From positions 1,612,001 to 1,676,000 of the forward strand of contig NZ_CP053928.1 of the NCBI RefSeq assembly GCF_014108865.1: a stretch of 64,000 nt of DNA, given 5' to 3'. A model generated the notes under the pieces. The model ran no database searches and was not told the origin of the DNA. It saw only the letters and a list, made by a program, of their open reading frames with translations. Position numbers and translations under genes: made by a program. Positions 1 through 8,056 of this stretch are shown here, piece by piece. This stretch comes from Nocardioides sp. WS12. GTDB taxonomy: Bacteria > Actinomycetota > Actinomycetes > Propionibacteriales > Nocardioidaceae. Position 1 is the stretch's first letter. The number at the start of each line of letters is the position of its first letter.

Positions 1-40
1 CGTGGGCTCGGCACCACTGGCAGCGGGCACTCGCGGTTCA

Positions 41-52
41 TAGATTGCCGGC
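41..52 (+). promoter_or_regulatory. Leaderless -10 box of the desaturase gene
   Basis: TAGATT at 41-46 is followed by six bases and the ATG at 53. In Actinobacteria a TAnnnT box ending 6-7 bases before a start codon is the usual layout of a leaderless transcript. No Shine-Dalgarno sequence precedes the ATG. Confidence 0.5.
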
Positions 53-2059
53 ATGTCAGCAACGACCGCGCAACCCGCACCCGCAGCGACTCGTCATGCG
101 CTTCCCGACCCGGGCGAGCGGGTCCCGACGATCTCGTGGCCCGTGGTCGGCATCTTCTTCGGCGCCATCGCGACCTTCGTGTTCTCCACGTGGGCGGCGG
201 TGACCGACACGCTGACGGCGCTGCTGACGGTGCCGCTCAGCGCAGCCGCGATCTTCGTGCTGTTCACGGTGCTGCACGACGCGGCGCACTACTCGGTGAG
301 CACACATCGCTGGGTGAACGTGGCCTTCGGTCGGGTCGCGATGCTGTTCGTCTCGCCGCTGATCTCGTTCAAGTCGTTCGCGTTCATCCACATCGAGCAC
401 CACCGCAACACCAATGACGGCGAGAACGACCCGGACCACTTCGTCAGCGGCGCTCCCGTGTGGCAGCTTCCGTTCCGCTTCCCGCTGATGGATTTCCCGT
501 ACCTGGGATTCCTGGTGCGCAACGTGCGGCGCCGTCCGCTTGCCGAGGTTCTGGAGACCGCGTTCCTGATGGCGACCACGGTCGCGGTGATCGTCGCTTG
601 CGCGCTCACTGGCCACCTGTGGATGTTTGCGGTGCTGTATCTGATCCCCGAGCGAATCGCCATGTTCGTCCTGGCCTGGTGGTTCGACTGGTTGCCGCAC
701 CACGACCTCGAGGACACCCAGCAGGAGAACCGTTACCGCGCCACCCGCAACCGCGTGGGCTCCGAATGGGTTCTCACGCCGCTGCTCCTCTCGCAGAACT
801 ATCACCTCGTCCATCACCTGCACCCGTCGATCCCGTTCCACCGGTACGTCGCGACCTGGCGGCGCAATGAAGAGGCCTACCTGGAGCGGGATGCCGCGAT
901 CGGCACCGTCTTCGGCCAGCAGCTCGACGCCGACGAGTACCGCGACTGGAAGCGACTGAACGGCAAGCTGGCCCGACTCCTGCCCGTGCGGGTGCCGAAG
1001 CGATCTTCTGCCCACGCCGCGATGTTCCACCCGGTCCCGGTCGCCAGCGTTGACCGGTTGACCGATGACAGCGTGCTGATCCGTTTCGACGTTCCCGACG
1101 ACCTGTGTGAGGAGTTCGCTTTCGAGGCAGGTCAGCACGTCACCGTCCGCACCGACCTCGGCGGCCAGGGCGTACGGCGGAACTACTCCATCTGCTCGTC
1201 GGCCATCTCCGACCCCCTCGCCATCGCGGTCAAGCACATCCCCGGCGGTGCCTTCTCGACCTTTGCCATGGAGCAGCTCCGTGCTGGCGACACCCTCGAG
1301 TTGATGACACCCACCGGGTCGTTCGGCACGCCGCTCAGCCCGCTGGCCACGAAGAACTACGTGGCGGTGGTTGCCGGGAGCGGCATCACCCCCGCACTGT
1401 CGATCCTGCAGACGACCCTTGCCGTCGAGACCGAGAGCCGCTTCACCCTCGTCTACGGCAACCGGGACGCCGACAGCACCATGTTCCGCGAGGAGCTCGA
1501 GGTCATCGAAGCCCGCTACGCCGACCGGCTCGAGATCATCCACGTCCGCTCTCGCGACCCGCATCACCCCGAGCACCTCCGCGGTCGCATCGATCGCCCG
1601 AAGCTCGAGCAGCTGCTCGCCTCTGACCTGGCCGCACCGGTGGACGAGTGGTTCCTGTGTGGACCGGTCGAGATGGTGACCGACCTTCGCAACCTGCTCC
1701 TCGAGCGCGGCACCAAGCCGGACCGTGTCCACGTGGAGCTCTTCCATGGCTTCCAGAAGCCCAGGGTTGCCGACGGCTTCGCCCCGGCGAAGGTCACGGT
1801 CAGCCTGCGTGCCCAGCAGCACGAGGTCTCACTCGCCGCGGGCGACACCGTCCTGGAATCAGCGCTGAAGGCTGGCCTCGAGGCGCCGTACGCCTGCCTC
1901 GGTGGGGCGTGCGGCACCTGCAAGGCGAAGGTGCTCCTGGGCTCGGTCGCGATGGAACAGAACTTCGCGCTCTCGCCGGCCGTCGTGGAAGCCGGCTACG
2001 TCCTCACCTGCCAGTCCCACCCCACCAGCGAAGAGGTCCACGTTGACTACGACGCCTGA
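53..2059 (+). CDS. Fatty acid desaturase fused to ferredoxin reductase and 2Fe-2S ferredoxin
   Basis: The protein has 668 residues and three modules. Residues about 40-300 form a membrane fatty-acid desaturase with the three histidine boxes HDAAHYS, HIEHHRNT and HHLHPSIPFH and four or more hydrophobic helices. Residues about 325-550 are an FAD/NAD(P)-binding reductase of the ferredoxin-reductase type (RRNYSICSS flavin motif, GSGITPALS nucleotide motif). The C-terminus is a plant-type 2Fe-2S ferredoxin with CLGGACGTC and a fourth Cys in LTCQS. From family knowledge, the desaturase takes electrons from NAD(P)H through the two attached modules, so the polypeptide should be self-sufficient. It may desaturate or hydroxylate a lipid or hydrophobic substrate at the membrane; the substrate is unknown. 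The ATG at 53 lies six bases after a TAGATT box (41-46), so the mRNA is probably leaderless. Confidence 0.9.
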   Translation: MSATTAQPAPAATRHALPDPGERVPTISWPVVGIFFGAIATFVFSTWAAVTDTLTALLTVPLSAAAIFVLFTVLHDAAHYSVSTHRWVNVAFGRVAMLFVSPLISFKSFAFIHIEHHRNTNDGENDPDHFVSGAPVWQLPFRFPLMDFPYLGFLVRNVRRRPLAEVLETAFLMATTVAVIVACALTGHLWMFAVLYLIPERIAMFVLAWWFDWLPHHDLEDTQQENRYRATRNRVGSEWVLTPLLLSQNYHLVHHLHPSIPFHRYVATWRRNEEAYLERDAAIGTVFGQQLDADEYRDWKRLNGKLARLLPVRVPKRSSAHAAMFHPVPVASVDRLTDDSVLIRFDVPDDLCEEFAFEAGQHVTVRTDLGGQGVRRNYSICSSAISDPLAIAVKHIPGGAFSTFAMEQLRAGDTLELMTPTGSFGTPLSPLATKNYVAVVAGSGITPALSILQTTLAVETESRFTLVYGNRDADSTMFREELEVIEARYADRLEIIHVRSRDPHHPEHLRGRIDRPKLEQLLASDLAAPVDEWFLCGPVEMVTDLRNLLLERGTKPDRVHVELFHGFQKPRVADGFAPAKVTVSLRAQQHEVSLAAGDTVLESALKAGLEAPYACLGGACGTCKAKVLLGSVAMEQNFALSPAVVEAGYVLTCQSHPTSEEVHVDYDA

Positions 2060-2426
2060 AGTGCCGGTGCTGGGTGTGGCGCGACCGGTTCCACGCTACG
2101 CACGAATCGTCCGGGGGCTGCAGCAGCGCCTGGTGCTCGACATGCCCGGCGGACCACGCGTGGTCACCTTCGCGACGGTGATCAACTTCCAGAAGTGCCA
2201 CGGCATGTTCCGTTTCGTTCGCCACCCCAACTACACCGGCGAGATGATGATCTACCTCGGCTTCGCCCTGCTGGTCTGGCACTGGCTGCCGTTCGTCGTA
2301 CTGGCATGGGTGTGGGGTGGCCTCTTCGCCTCGAACATGATGGCCAAGGAAGCGAGCATGAGCCGTCATCCCGAGTGGGCGGCCTACAAGGCACGCACGC
2401 GGCGAGTCATTCCCCACGTCTTGTGA
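2043..2426 (+). CDS. Short DUF1295/isoprenylcysteine methyltransferase-like membrane protein, probably truncated
   Basis: The frame has at most 127 residues. Its last 70 residues carry the C-terminal signature of the steroid-5-alpha-reductase/ICMT-like (DUF1295) membrane family: FRFVRHPNYTGEM, one or two hydrophobic helices, then EASMSRHPEWAAYKARTRRVIP. Family members usually have 200-300 residues with several N-terminal helices, which are missing here. The start is uncertain: TTG at 2043 overlaps the desaturase stop, and GTG at 2061 or 2067 would give a protein without the overlap. It is either a residual 3' fragment or a minimal protein translated with the desaturase. No function is assigned. 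Confidence 0.5.
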   Translation: MTTTPEVPVLGVARPVPRYARIVRGLQQRLVLDMPGGPRVVTFATVINFQKCHGMFRFVRHPNYTGEMMIYLGFALLVWHWLPFVVLAWVWGGLFASNMMAKEASMSRHPEWAAYKARTRRVIPHVL

Positions 2427-2429
2427 CCG

Positions 2430-2897
2430 TCAGCGGCCGGAGCCGACGACCACGTCATCCTCGGCAACGGCGTGACCGGCTGCGCATCGGACCTCAACCC
2501 GCACCGGCTCGCCGCAGTTGGCATGGGTGACCGCGGGTCCGCCGCCGCGGGTGTGCGAGTCGCCCCACTGCAGCAGCGACAGCACGACGGGAAGCAGGTC
2601 GTGTCCGGACTCGGTCAGTGCGTAGGCGTGCCTGGTGCGCTGGCCGGGCTCGCGGTACGGCTCCTTGGTCAGGACTCCCGCATCGACGAGCTGGCGCAAC
2701 CGCTGCGCAGCCACGGCCTCCGTCACGCCGACGCGTTTGACGAGTGCGTCGAAGCGCCCGGCGCCGTAGAAGACCTCGCGCAGCAGCAGCAGCGTGGTGC
2801 GGTTGCCGATCACTTGGAGTGTGCGGTCGATGGGACAGCGATCGCCCAGCGCGACGTCTCCGCGCTGTGCGAGCCGGCCGGTCAGACGAACAGTCAT
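2430..2897 (-). CDS. HxlR-family transcriptional regulator
   Basis: 155 residues with the HxlR winged-helix layout: a Cys near the N-terminus (GDRCPIDRTLQVIGNR), the wing helices LLLREVFYGAGRFDALVKRVGVTEA and the conserved AYALTESGHDLLPVVLSLLQWG end of the family. HxlR proteins are small dimeric DNA-binding regulators that sense reactive electrophiles or oxidants, often through a cysteine. The ATG at 2897 lies six bases after TAGGCT (2904-2909 on the reverse strand), the leaderless pattern; GTG at 2903 is a less likely start. The gene is divergent from the MFS exporter at 2950, which it probably controls. Confidence 0.85.
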   Translation of the reverse strand: MTVRLTGRLAQRGDVALGDRCPIDRTLQVIGNRTTLLLLREVFYGAGRFDALVKRVGVTEAVAAQRLRQLVDAGVLTKEPYREPGQRTRHAYALTESGHDLLPVVLSLLQWGDSHTRGGGPAVTHANCGEPVRVEVRCAAGHAVAEDDVVVGSGR

Positions 2898-2903
2898 GAC
2901 CAC

Positions 2904-2949
2904 AGCCTAACTTGCCGAAACCATAGTCAGCCACCTAGAGTCTCTGGCT
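2904..2949. promoter_or_regulatory. HxlR-MFS divergent promoter/operator
   Basis: This 46-base divergent region carries two opposing -10 boxes: TAGGCT for the HxlR gene and TAGAGT (2936-2941) for the MFS gene. It also holds an imperfect inverted repeat with outer arms CCATAG and CTATGG and inner arms CAGCCA and TGGCT. Such a repeat over both promoters is the expected position of the HxlR operator. Binding is inferred. Confidence 0.45.
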
Positions 2950-4374
2950 ATGGCAATCCAGAGTCAGCGGATCGTGACCGCAGTACTGATCGGTGCGGCG
3001 TTCCTTGCCGGCGTCGACCTCTTCATCGTCAACGTCGCCTTCGACGAGATCGGCAGCGACTTCGCCGGCACGAACCTCTCCGAGCTGAGCTGGATCCTCA
3101 ACGCCTACGCCGTCGTGTACGCCGCGCTGCTCGTCCCGATGGGCAGACTGGCGGATCGCGCGGGACAGAAGCGCGGGTTCGTGGCCGGAATGATCCTGTT
3201 CATCGTGGCCAGCCTGGCCTGTGGCTTCGCGCCGGGGATCTGGTGGCTGGTGGGCTTCCGCGTGCTCCAGGCTGTTGGAGCGGCCGCGATGACGCCGGCG
3301 AGCCTTGGCCTGCTGCTCGCTGCGGTGGCGCCGGACAAGCGGGCATCGGCGGCACGGCTCTGGGCCATGACCGGCGCGGTTGCTGCGGCCCTCGGCCCGG
3401 CGCTGGGCGGGGGACTGGTCCAGTTGTCGTGGCAGTGGGCGTTCTGGATCAACCTCCCGATCGGGCTGGTGCTGGTGTACGGCGCGGTGCGCTACGTCCC
3501 CGACGTGCGGCACAACGAAGGCACGCCGCTGCCCGACCTGACGGGCGCCGCGGTGCTCGTGGTTGCCGTGGGTGGGCTGGTTCTCGGCCTCGTCCAGGCA
3601 GGCGACTGGGGATGGACCTCGGTGCGCGTGCTGGGTGCCTTCGCGGTGTCCGTCGTCGCCACGGCGGTCTTTGCCCGGCGCACCGCGCGGCATCCGTCGC
3701 CGATCATCGCGCCGGCCCTGCTCGCCGTGCCCGCCTTCCGGTGGGCCAGCCTGGCCACGCTGGTCTTCAACACGGGCTTCGGCGCTGCACTGCTCGGCGC
3801 GATCCTCTGGCTGCAGCTCGCCTGGGAGTACGACGCGTTGCAGACCGGGCTGGCGATTGCGCTCGGCCCGCTCGCCGTGCCGATCACTTCGGTCCTCGCG
3901 CACCGACTGTTCCCCCGTGCGCGACCCGGCCACATGATCGCGGCCGGCAGCCTTCTCTTCGCGGGGTCGGCGTTGTGGCAGGCGTTCGCACTCAGTCCGA
4001 CGCCGGCGTACTGGACGACGTTCTTGCCCGCCTGGGTGCTCGGCGGCATCGGTGTCGGGCTGGCCATGCCGAACCTGCTGGCTGCGGCGGCTGCAACCCT
4101 GCCGCCCGCTCAGTCCTCCACGGGAGGCGGAGTCGTGACGATGGCCCGTCAGGTCGGCCTGGTCCTCGGCGTCAGCATGCTGGTGACGATCGTCGGCGGG
4201 GCCGATCGTGAAGCAGCCTTCACTCACGCCTGGTACGCCGTCGCCGCTTGCATGCTGGTGTCCGCGGCCACCGCTCTCCGGCTGTCCGGCGTCACGACGG
4301 TCGGCGAGGCGCAGGCGACGACTGGGCACGCAGCATCGTCCGGGGGAGACCCGCGGGGGGCCGCGAGGCGCTAG
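2950..4374 (+). CDS. MFS exporter, DHA2 (14-helix) drug:proton antiporter family
   Basis: 474 residues and highly hydrophobic, with about 14 predicted helices. Motif A-like GRLADRAGQKRGFVAG follows helix 2 and a motif C-like stretch (MTGAVAAALGPALGGGL) lies in helix 5, as in the EmrB/QacA/LfrA group. It would export drugs or toxic organic compounds using the proton gradient. The substrate cannot be told from the sequence. It is divergent from an HxlR regulator and followed after nine bases by an MMPL exporter gene, suggesting a shared efflux locus. The ATG at 2950 is eight bases after a TAGAGT box. Confidence 0.88.
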   Translation: MAIQSQRIVTAVLIGAAFLAGVDLFIVNVAFDEIGSDFAGTNLSELSWILNAYAVVYAALLVPMGRLADRAGQKRGFVAGMILFIVASLACGFAPGIWWLVGFRVLQAVGAAAMTPASLGLLLAAVAPDKRASAARLWAMTGAVAAALGPALGGGLVQLSWQWAFWINLPIGLVLVYGAVRYVPDVRHNEGTPLPDLTGAAVLVVAVGGLVLGLVQAGDWGWTSVRVLGAFAVSVVATAVFARRTARHPSPIIAPALLAVPAFRWASLATLVFNTGFGAALLGAILWLQLAWEYDALQTGLAIALGPLAVPITSVLAHRLFPRARPGHMIAAGSLLFAGSALWQAFALSPTPAYWTTFLPAWVLGGIGVGLAMPNLLAAAAATLPPAQSSTGGGVVTMARQVGLVLGVSMLVTIVGGADREAAFTHAWYAVAACMLVSAATALRLSGVTTVGEAQATTGHAASSGGDPRGAARR

Positions 4375-4383
4375 CGTGCGAGC

Positions 4384-6519
4384 GTGTTCGATCGCCTCGC
4401 ACGCCTGACCTGGCGGCACCCGAAGAAGGTCCTGCTGGCCGCGTTCGGCTTCGTACTGGTCGCCGGGTTCTTCGGGCACGACGTCGAGCACCACCTCAAG
4501 GCGGCCGGGTTCACCGATCCGTCCTCCGAGAGCGAGCAGGCAGGCGACGTGCTGTCCGATGCCCTCGGCTACACCGCACAGCCCGGGCTCGTCGTCCTGC
4601 TCCGGGACCCCGACGGCGGGCCGATCGACCTGGCCTCGCCCGAGATCCTCGCGGAGGTCGACCGGCTGGCGGACGCGCTGCGGCAGTCGTCGTACGTCGG
4701 GAACGTGGTGAACCCGCTCGACGATCCCGCGGCGGCTCCGGGCCTGATCCCTGCCGACCAGCAGTCCATCGCGCTGCCCGCCCAGCTCGCGACGAGCGAC
4801 CTCGAGGACAAGGGCGGGCTGGCTGACGAGTCGGTGCGCAAGAACGTCACCTCCGATCTCCTCGATGTCGGGTACGGCGGCTACGCACCCAGCTTCAACG
4901 AGGTCAACGACCAGACCCGCAAGGACCTCCAGAACGCCGAACTGATCGCGTTCCCGCTGCTCGGGATCCTGTTGCTGATCGTCTTCCGCAGCGTGGTCGC
5001 AGCCTTCGTCCCGCTGCTCCTCGGCGCGCTGTCGATCATCGGAACGCTGTTCGCGCTGCGGATCATGGCGGGCCTCGTCGACACGTCCCTCTTCGCCCTC
5101 AACATCGCGACGGCACTGAGCCTCGGTCTGGCGGTCGACTACGCGCTCCTCATCGTGTCGCGCCATCGCGAGGAAACTGCCGAACACGGCTACACCGAGG
5201 AAGCGCACCGACGCACCGTCGCCTCAGCCGGTCGTACGGCGGTGTTCTCGGGCCTCACCGTCGCCGGCGCGATGGCCGCGCTCGTCGTGATGCCGCAGCG
5301 CTTTCTCTACTCGGTGGGCGCAGCCGGGGCCGTGGTTGGTGTGCTGTCGGCCGCGATGGCCGTGATCGTCGTACCCGCCCTGCTGGCGGTGCTGGGCCCG
5401 CGGATCAACGCGCTGTCGATCCGCCGCGGACCTGCCATCTCCGACACGTCGACCCGCTGGCTTCGGGTCGCGAGGGCGGTGATGAAGCGGCCGGTGCTGG
5501 TGGCGGTCGCGACGACCGTCGTCCTGGTCGCCCTGGCCGCACCGTTGCTCGGCACCCATCTCACCGGCCCGAGCGCGCAGGCCGTGCCGCCGGGACAGCA
5601 GTCCTACGAGGTCAATGCGTATCTGGATGACCACTACGACAGGGCCGTGACCGAGGGCCTGTCACTGACCGTGGACGGTCCGGCGACCGACGCGGAACTC
5701 GAAGGACTCCGCCAGCAGATCGCCGGGGTCGCGCATGTCGCCGAAACGATCCCGCCGTTCGTACGGGTCTCGGACACGGTGGCCTACACGATCGGAGCCT
5801 TCGAGGGACCGGCCCTGTCCGCCCGATCACAGGACGCGCTGAGAGAGGTGCGGGAACTGGCCGCACCGGAAGGCGCCCGACTCCTCACGGCCGGCAACAC
5901 GGCCAGCTTCGTCGACGAGAAGGAGAGCCTGGTCGCCAATGCACCGTTGACGATCGGTCTGGTCATCGTGCTCACGGTCGGCCTGTTGTTCCTGCTGACC
6001 GGGTCGGTCCTGCTGCCGTTGAAGACGTTGTTGATGAACGCGATGACCCTGGCGGCGTCCCTCGGGATCCTGGTGATCGTCTTCGAGCACAAGTTCCTCG
6101 TCGGAGTCCTCGACTACCCGGGGCCGTACGCCGTCGAGGTCACCAGCCTGGTCTTCCTGTTCGCCGTCGCGTTCGCGCTCGCAACGGACTACGCCGTCCT
6201 GGTGATGGCGCGGGTCAAGGAACTGCGCGACGGCGGGATGTCCAACGAGGACGCCGTCGCCCACGGTGTCGCGAAGACGGGGCGGATCATCAGCGCCGCG
6301 GCCCTGATGATCGCGGTCGTGTTTGCGGCCTTCGCCGTCAGCCCGGTCTTCTTCATGAAGCAGATCGCGGTGGGCATGGCGCTCGGCGTGATCATCGACG
6401 CGACCATCGTGCGCGCCCTGCTGGTGCCGTCGCTGATGCGGTTGCTGGGGGAGGCGAACTGGTGGGCACCCGGTCCGCTCCGCCGGCTGCACGATCGATT
6501 CGGCCTCAAGGACGGATGA
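4384..6519 (+). CDS. MMPL/RND-type membrane transporter
   Basis: 711 residues with two repeats of a large extracytoplasmic loop followed by six helices, the MMPL arrangement. The N-terminus MFDRLARLTWRHPKKVLL is typical. The conserved Asp-Tyr motif of the transport core appears in both halves (GLAVDYALLIVSRHREE and ALATDYAVLVMARVKE). Actinobacterial MmpL proteins move lipids, siderophores or drugs to the outer layers; the substrate here is unknown. The GTG at 4384 has no Shine-Dalgarno sequence and lies six bases after TAGCGT (4372-4377), which overlaps the MFS stop codon. It may therefore have its own leaderless promoter as well as readthrough from the MFS gene. Confidence 0.88.
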   Translation: MFDRLARLTWRHPKKVLLAAFGFVLVAGFFGHDVEHHLKAAGFTDPSSESEQAGDVLSDALGYTAQPGLVVLLRDPDGGPIDLASPEILAEVDRLADALRQSSYVGNVVNPLDDPAAAPGLIPADQQSIALPAQLATSDLEDKGGLADESVRKNVTSDLLDVGYGGYAPSFNEVNDQTRKDLQNAELIAFPLLGILLLIVFRSVVAAFVPLLLGALSIIGTLFALRIMAGLVDTSLFALNIATALSLGLAVDYALLIVSRHREETAEHGYTEEAHRRTVASAGRTAVFSGLTVAGAMAALVVMPQRFLYSVGAAGAVVGVLSAAMAVIVVPALLAVLGPRINALSIRRGPAISDTSTRWLRVARAVMKRPVLVAVATTVVLVALAAPLLGTHLTGPSAQAVPPGQQSYEVNAYLDDHYDRAVTEGLSLTVDGPATDAELEGLRQQIAGVAHVAETIPPFVRVSDTVAYTIGAFEGPALSARSQDALREVRELAAPEGARLLTAGNTASFVDEKESLVANAPLTIGLVIVLTVGLLFLLTGSVLLPLKTLLMNAMTLAASLGILVIVFEHKFLVGVLDYPGPYAVEVTSLVFLFAVAFALATDYAVLVMARVKELRDGGMSNEDAVAHGVAKTGRIISAAALMIAVVFAAFAVSPVFFMKQIAVGMALGVIIDATIVRALLVPSLMRLLGEANWWAPGPLRRLHDRFGLKDG

Positions 6520-6603
6520 AACGCATCGATGGGGGTACCGGCGATGGCGACAGGAGGGCCCAGTGCTGTGGGGCCCGACCATTCCGAGTATCCGGAGGTA
6601 CTG

Positions 6604-6795
6604 ATGGGTTTCGACGACGATGTCCGGAACAAGGCAGAGGACCTGAAGGGGCGCGCCAAGGAGGCGGCCGGTTCAGCGACGGACAACGACGACCTGAAGG
6701 CAGAGGGCCAGGCCGACCAGGCCAAGGCCGGCATCAAGGGCAAGATCGACGACGTCAAGGACAAGGTCAAGGACAAGGTCGACGACATCCTCTGA
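6604..6795 (+). CDS. CsbD-family small stress protein
   Basis: 63 residues, strongly charged and helical, with the CsbD signature KAEDLKGRAKEAAG followed by Lys/Asp repeats (KIDDVKDKVKDKVDDIL). CsbD proteins are general-stress proteins of unknown molecular role. The frame is open further upstream to 6529, but the ATG at 6604 is preceded by GGAGG at a good distance and gives the family length, so this start is chosen. A 13-bp hairpin follows at 6834. Confidence 0.85.
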   Translation: MGFDDDVRNKAEDLKGRAKEAAGSATDNDDLKAEGQADQAKAGIKGKIDDVKDKVKDKVDDIL

Positions 6796-6833
6796 TCGAT
6801 CTGCACGAAGGGACCTCCGCGTCCCGCAAGCCC

Positions 6834-6863
6834 GGCGCGGTCCGACATCTGTCGGGCCGCGCC
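6834..6863 (+). terminator. Hairpin after the csbD-like gene
   Basis: Arms at 6834-6846 and 6851-6863 pair over 13 positions with one G-U pair and a four-base loop. No T-run follows. It probably ends the csbD-like transcript 38 bases after the stop codon; such U-poor hairpins are common terminators in high-GC actinobacteria. Confidence 0.5.
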
Positions 6864-6903
6864 GTACCCGTGTGCGGATGATGCATCCGGGTACTGCAGG
6901 TTC

Positions 6904-7293
6904 ATGAGCGACGAAAGCGGACAACTTCAGCCCCACGAGCCCCTGGACGACCGCGGCGTCGATGACGTCCTGGACGAGGGGTACTCACCGCCCGAGCGAC
7001 TGCGCGGCTCGACGGCCAAAGGGGTGACCGCCCGCGAGGAGCTCGAGGGCGAAACCATCGAGGAGCGACTTCGTCAGGAGGAGCCCGAGGCGGACGTCGA
7101 CCTCGATCAGATGGAGGACGACCCGTCGTTGCCCGGCGAGGTCGGTGATCAACGGGCGGGTCGGCTCGTGGCTCCCGCCGACGGAGCGGCAGGCGACATC
7201 GAGCAGGACTGGGTGGCGCGCGATGTCGGGATCGACGGTGCGGGCGCCAGTGCCGAGGAAGCGGCGATGCACATCACGGACGGCCCGGACTGA
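6904..7293 (+). CDS. DUF5709-type acidic protein
   Basis: 129 residues, very acidic and hydrophilic, with no signal peptide or membrane helix. The segments LDDRGVDDVLDEGYSPPERLRG and TAREELEGETIEERLRQEEPE match the pattern of DUF5709 proteins, which are restricted to Actinobacteria and often sit near stress genes. The C-terminal EEAAMHITDGPD is also typical. No biochemical function is known. The ATG at 6904 has no strong ribosome-binding site. It stands alone between the csbD-like gene and a convergent TetR gene. Confidence 0.75.
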   Translation: MSDESGQLQPHEPLDDRGVDDVLDEGYSPPERLRGSTAKGVTAREELEGETIEERLRQEEPEADVDLDQMEDDPSLPGEVGDQRAGRLVAPADGAAGDIEQDWVARDVGIDGAGASAEEAAMHITDGPD

Positions 7294-7327
7294 TCGCCGG
7301 CGACGGCATGACGGAGCCGTTTGCCCG

Positions 7328-7942
7328 CTAGGCGAGTCCAGCGAGCGCGTCGACCTGGTCGGCCAGGCCCTCCAGGAACAGGTCCCGCGGGATCGGTCCG
7401 TGGGTCAGGACGTACTTCACCGGAACGGCCAGGCACAGTTGCGTGGCCAGCCAGCAGCGCGCTTCGAGCTCGGCCCCGGTGAGGGTCGAACCGGCGAGCA
7501 GGAATCCGAGTCGCATGTGGTCGTGCAGTCGCTGCTCGACACTTTCCCGGGAGTCGGGGGAGACCAGCCGGGGTGCTTCGTTGATGAGCACCTCGAGGTA
7601 GCGGCGGTTCTCCTCGAGGAGGGTGATCAGGGTGTCGGCGGCGGCGATGAACGCCGCGCGGTCGAGCTTTGTTGCCCCGCTGGTACGTGTGGTGACGGCC
7701 GTGCCGAGGTTCTTGAGGAAGCGGTCGAGGACGGCGCGCAGCACGCCGTCCTTGTCGCTGAAGTAGTAGTAGAGCGACCCGGGGCTGACCCCTGCTTCGC
7801 TGGCGATCTTGTTGGTGGAAGCGCCGTCGTATCCGTACCTGAGCAGAATGCGAGCACCTGCATCAATGATGCGGTCGACCATCTCCTCGGAACGCTGCTG
7901 TTGCGGCGGTTTACGAGTGTGGGCGTGGCGTGTCCCGGCCAT
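7328..7942 (-). CDS. TetR-family transcriptional regulator
   Basis: 204 residues. The N-terminal helix-turn-helix is clear (RIIDAGARILLRYGYDGAS, then TNKIASEAGVSPGSLYYYFSDKDGVL), followed by a helical ligand-binding domain. The ATG at 7942 is chosen because GGAGGAG stands seven bases before it, although the frame stays open far upstream. The gene is divergent from the AttH-like gene at 8057. By the usual rule for TetR proteins it should repress that gene, its partner dikinase gene and itself, and be released by a small hydrophobic ligand. The ligand is unknown. Confidence 0.88.
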   Translation of the reverse strand: MAGTRHAHTRKPPQQQRSEEMVDRIIDAGARILLRYGYDGASTNKIASEAGVSPGSLYYYFSDKDGVLRAVLDRFLKNLGTAVTTRTSGATKLDRAAFIAAADTLITLLEENRRYLEVLINEAPRLVSPDSRESVEQRLHDHMRLGFLLAGSTLTGAELEARCWLATQLCLAVPVKYVLTHGPIPRDLFLEGLADQVDALAGLA

Positions 7943-7970
7943 CCAGTTCTCCTCCGGCGTCGAAGAAATG

Positions 7971-8024
7971 CGAGTTGAACTCGAATTTTGCATCACCCTA
8001 GCGTGACGACTGTCACGGTGATGC
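7971..8024. promoter_or_regulatory. Palindromes between the TetR and AttH-like genes
   Basis: CGAGTTGAACTCG at 7971-7983 is a perfect 13-base palindrome. A second nested inverted repeat spans 7991-8024: outer arms CATCAC/GTGATG and inner arms CGTGAC/GTCACG. Both lie in the divergent promoter region, so either may be the TetR operator. The role is inferred from position. Confidence 0.5.
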
Positions 8025-8056
8025 TCGTCGTGGCATGAGGGAGGGAAAAACATCTC

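Noticed and set aside
4372..4383. Rho-independent terminator between the MFS and MMPL genes
   Set aside because: Only nine bases separate the genes and no hairpin with T-run is present; the sequence fits a -10 box instead.
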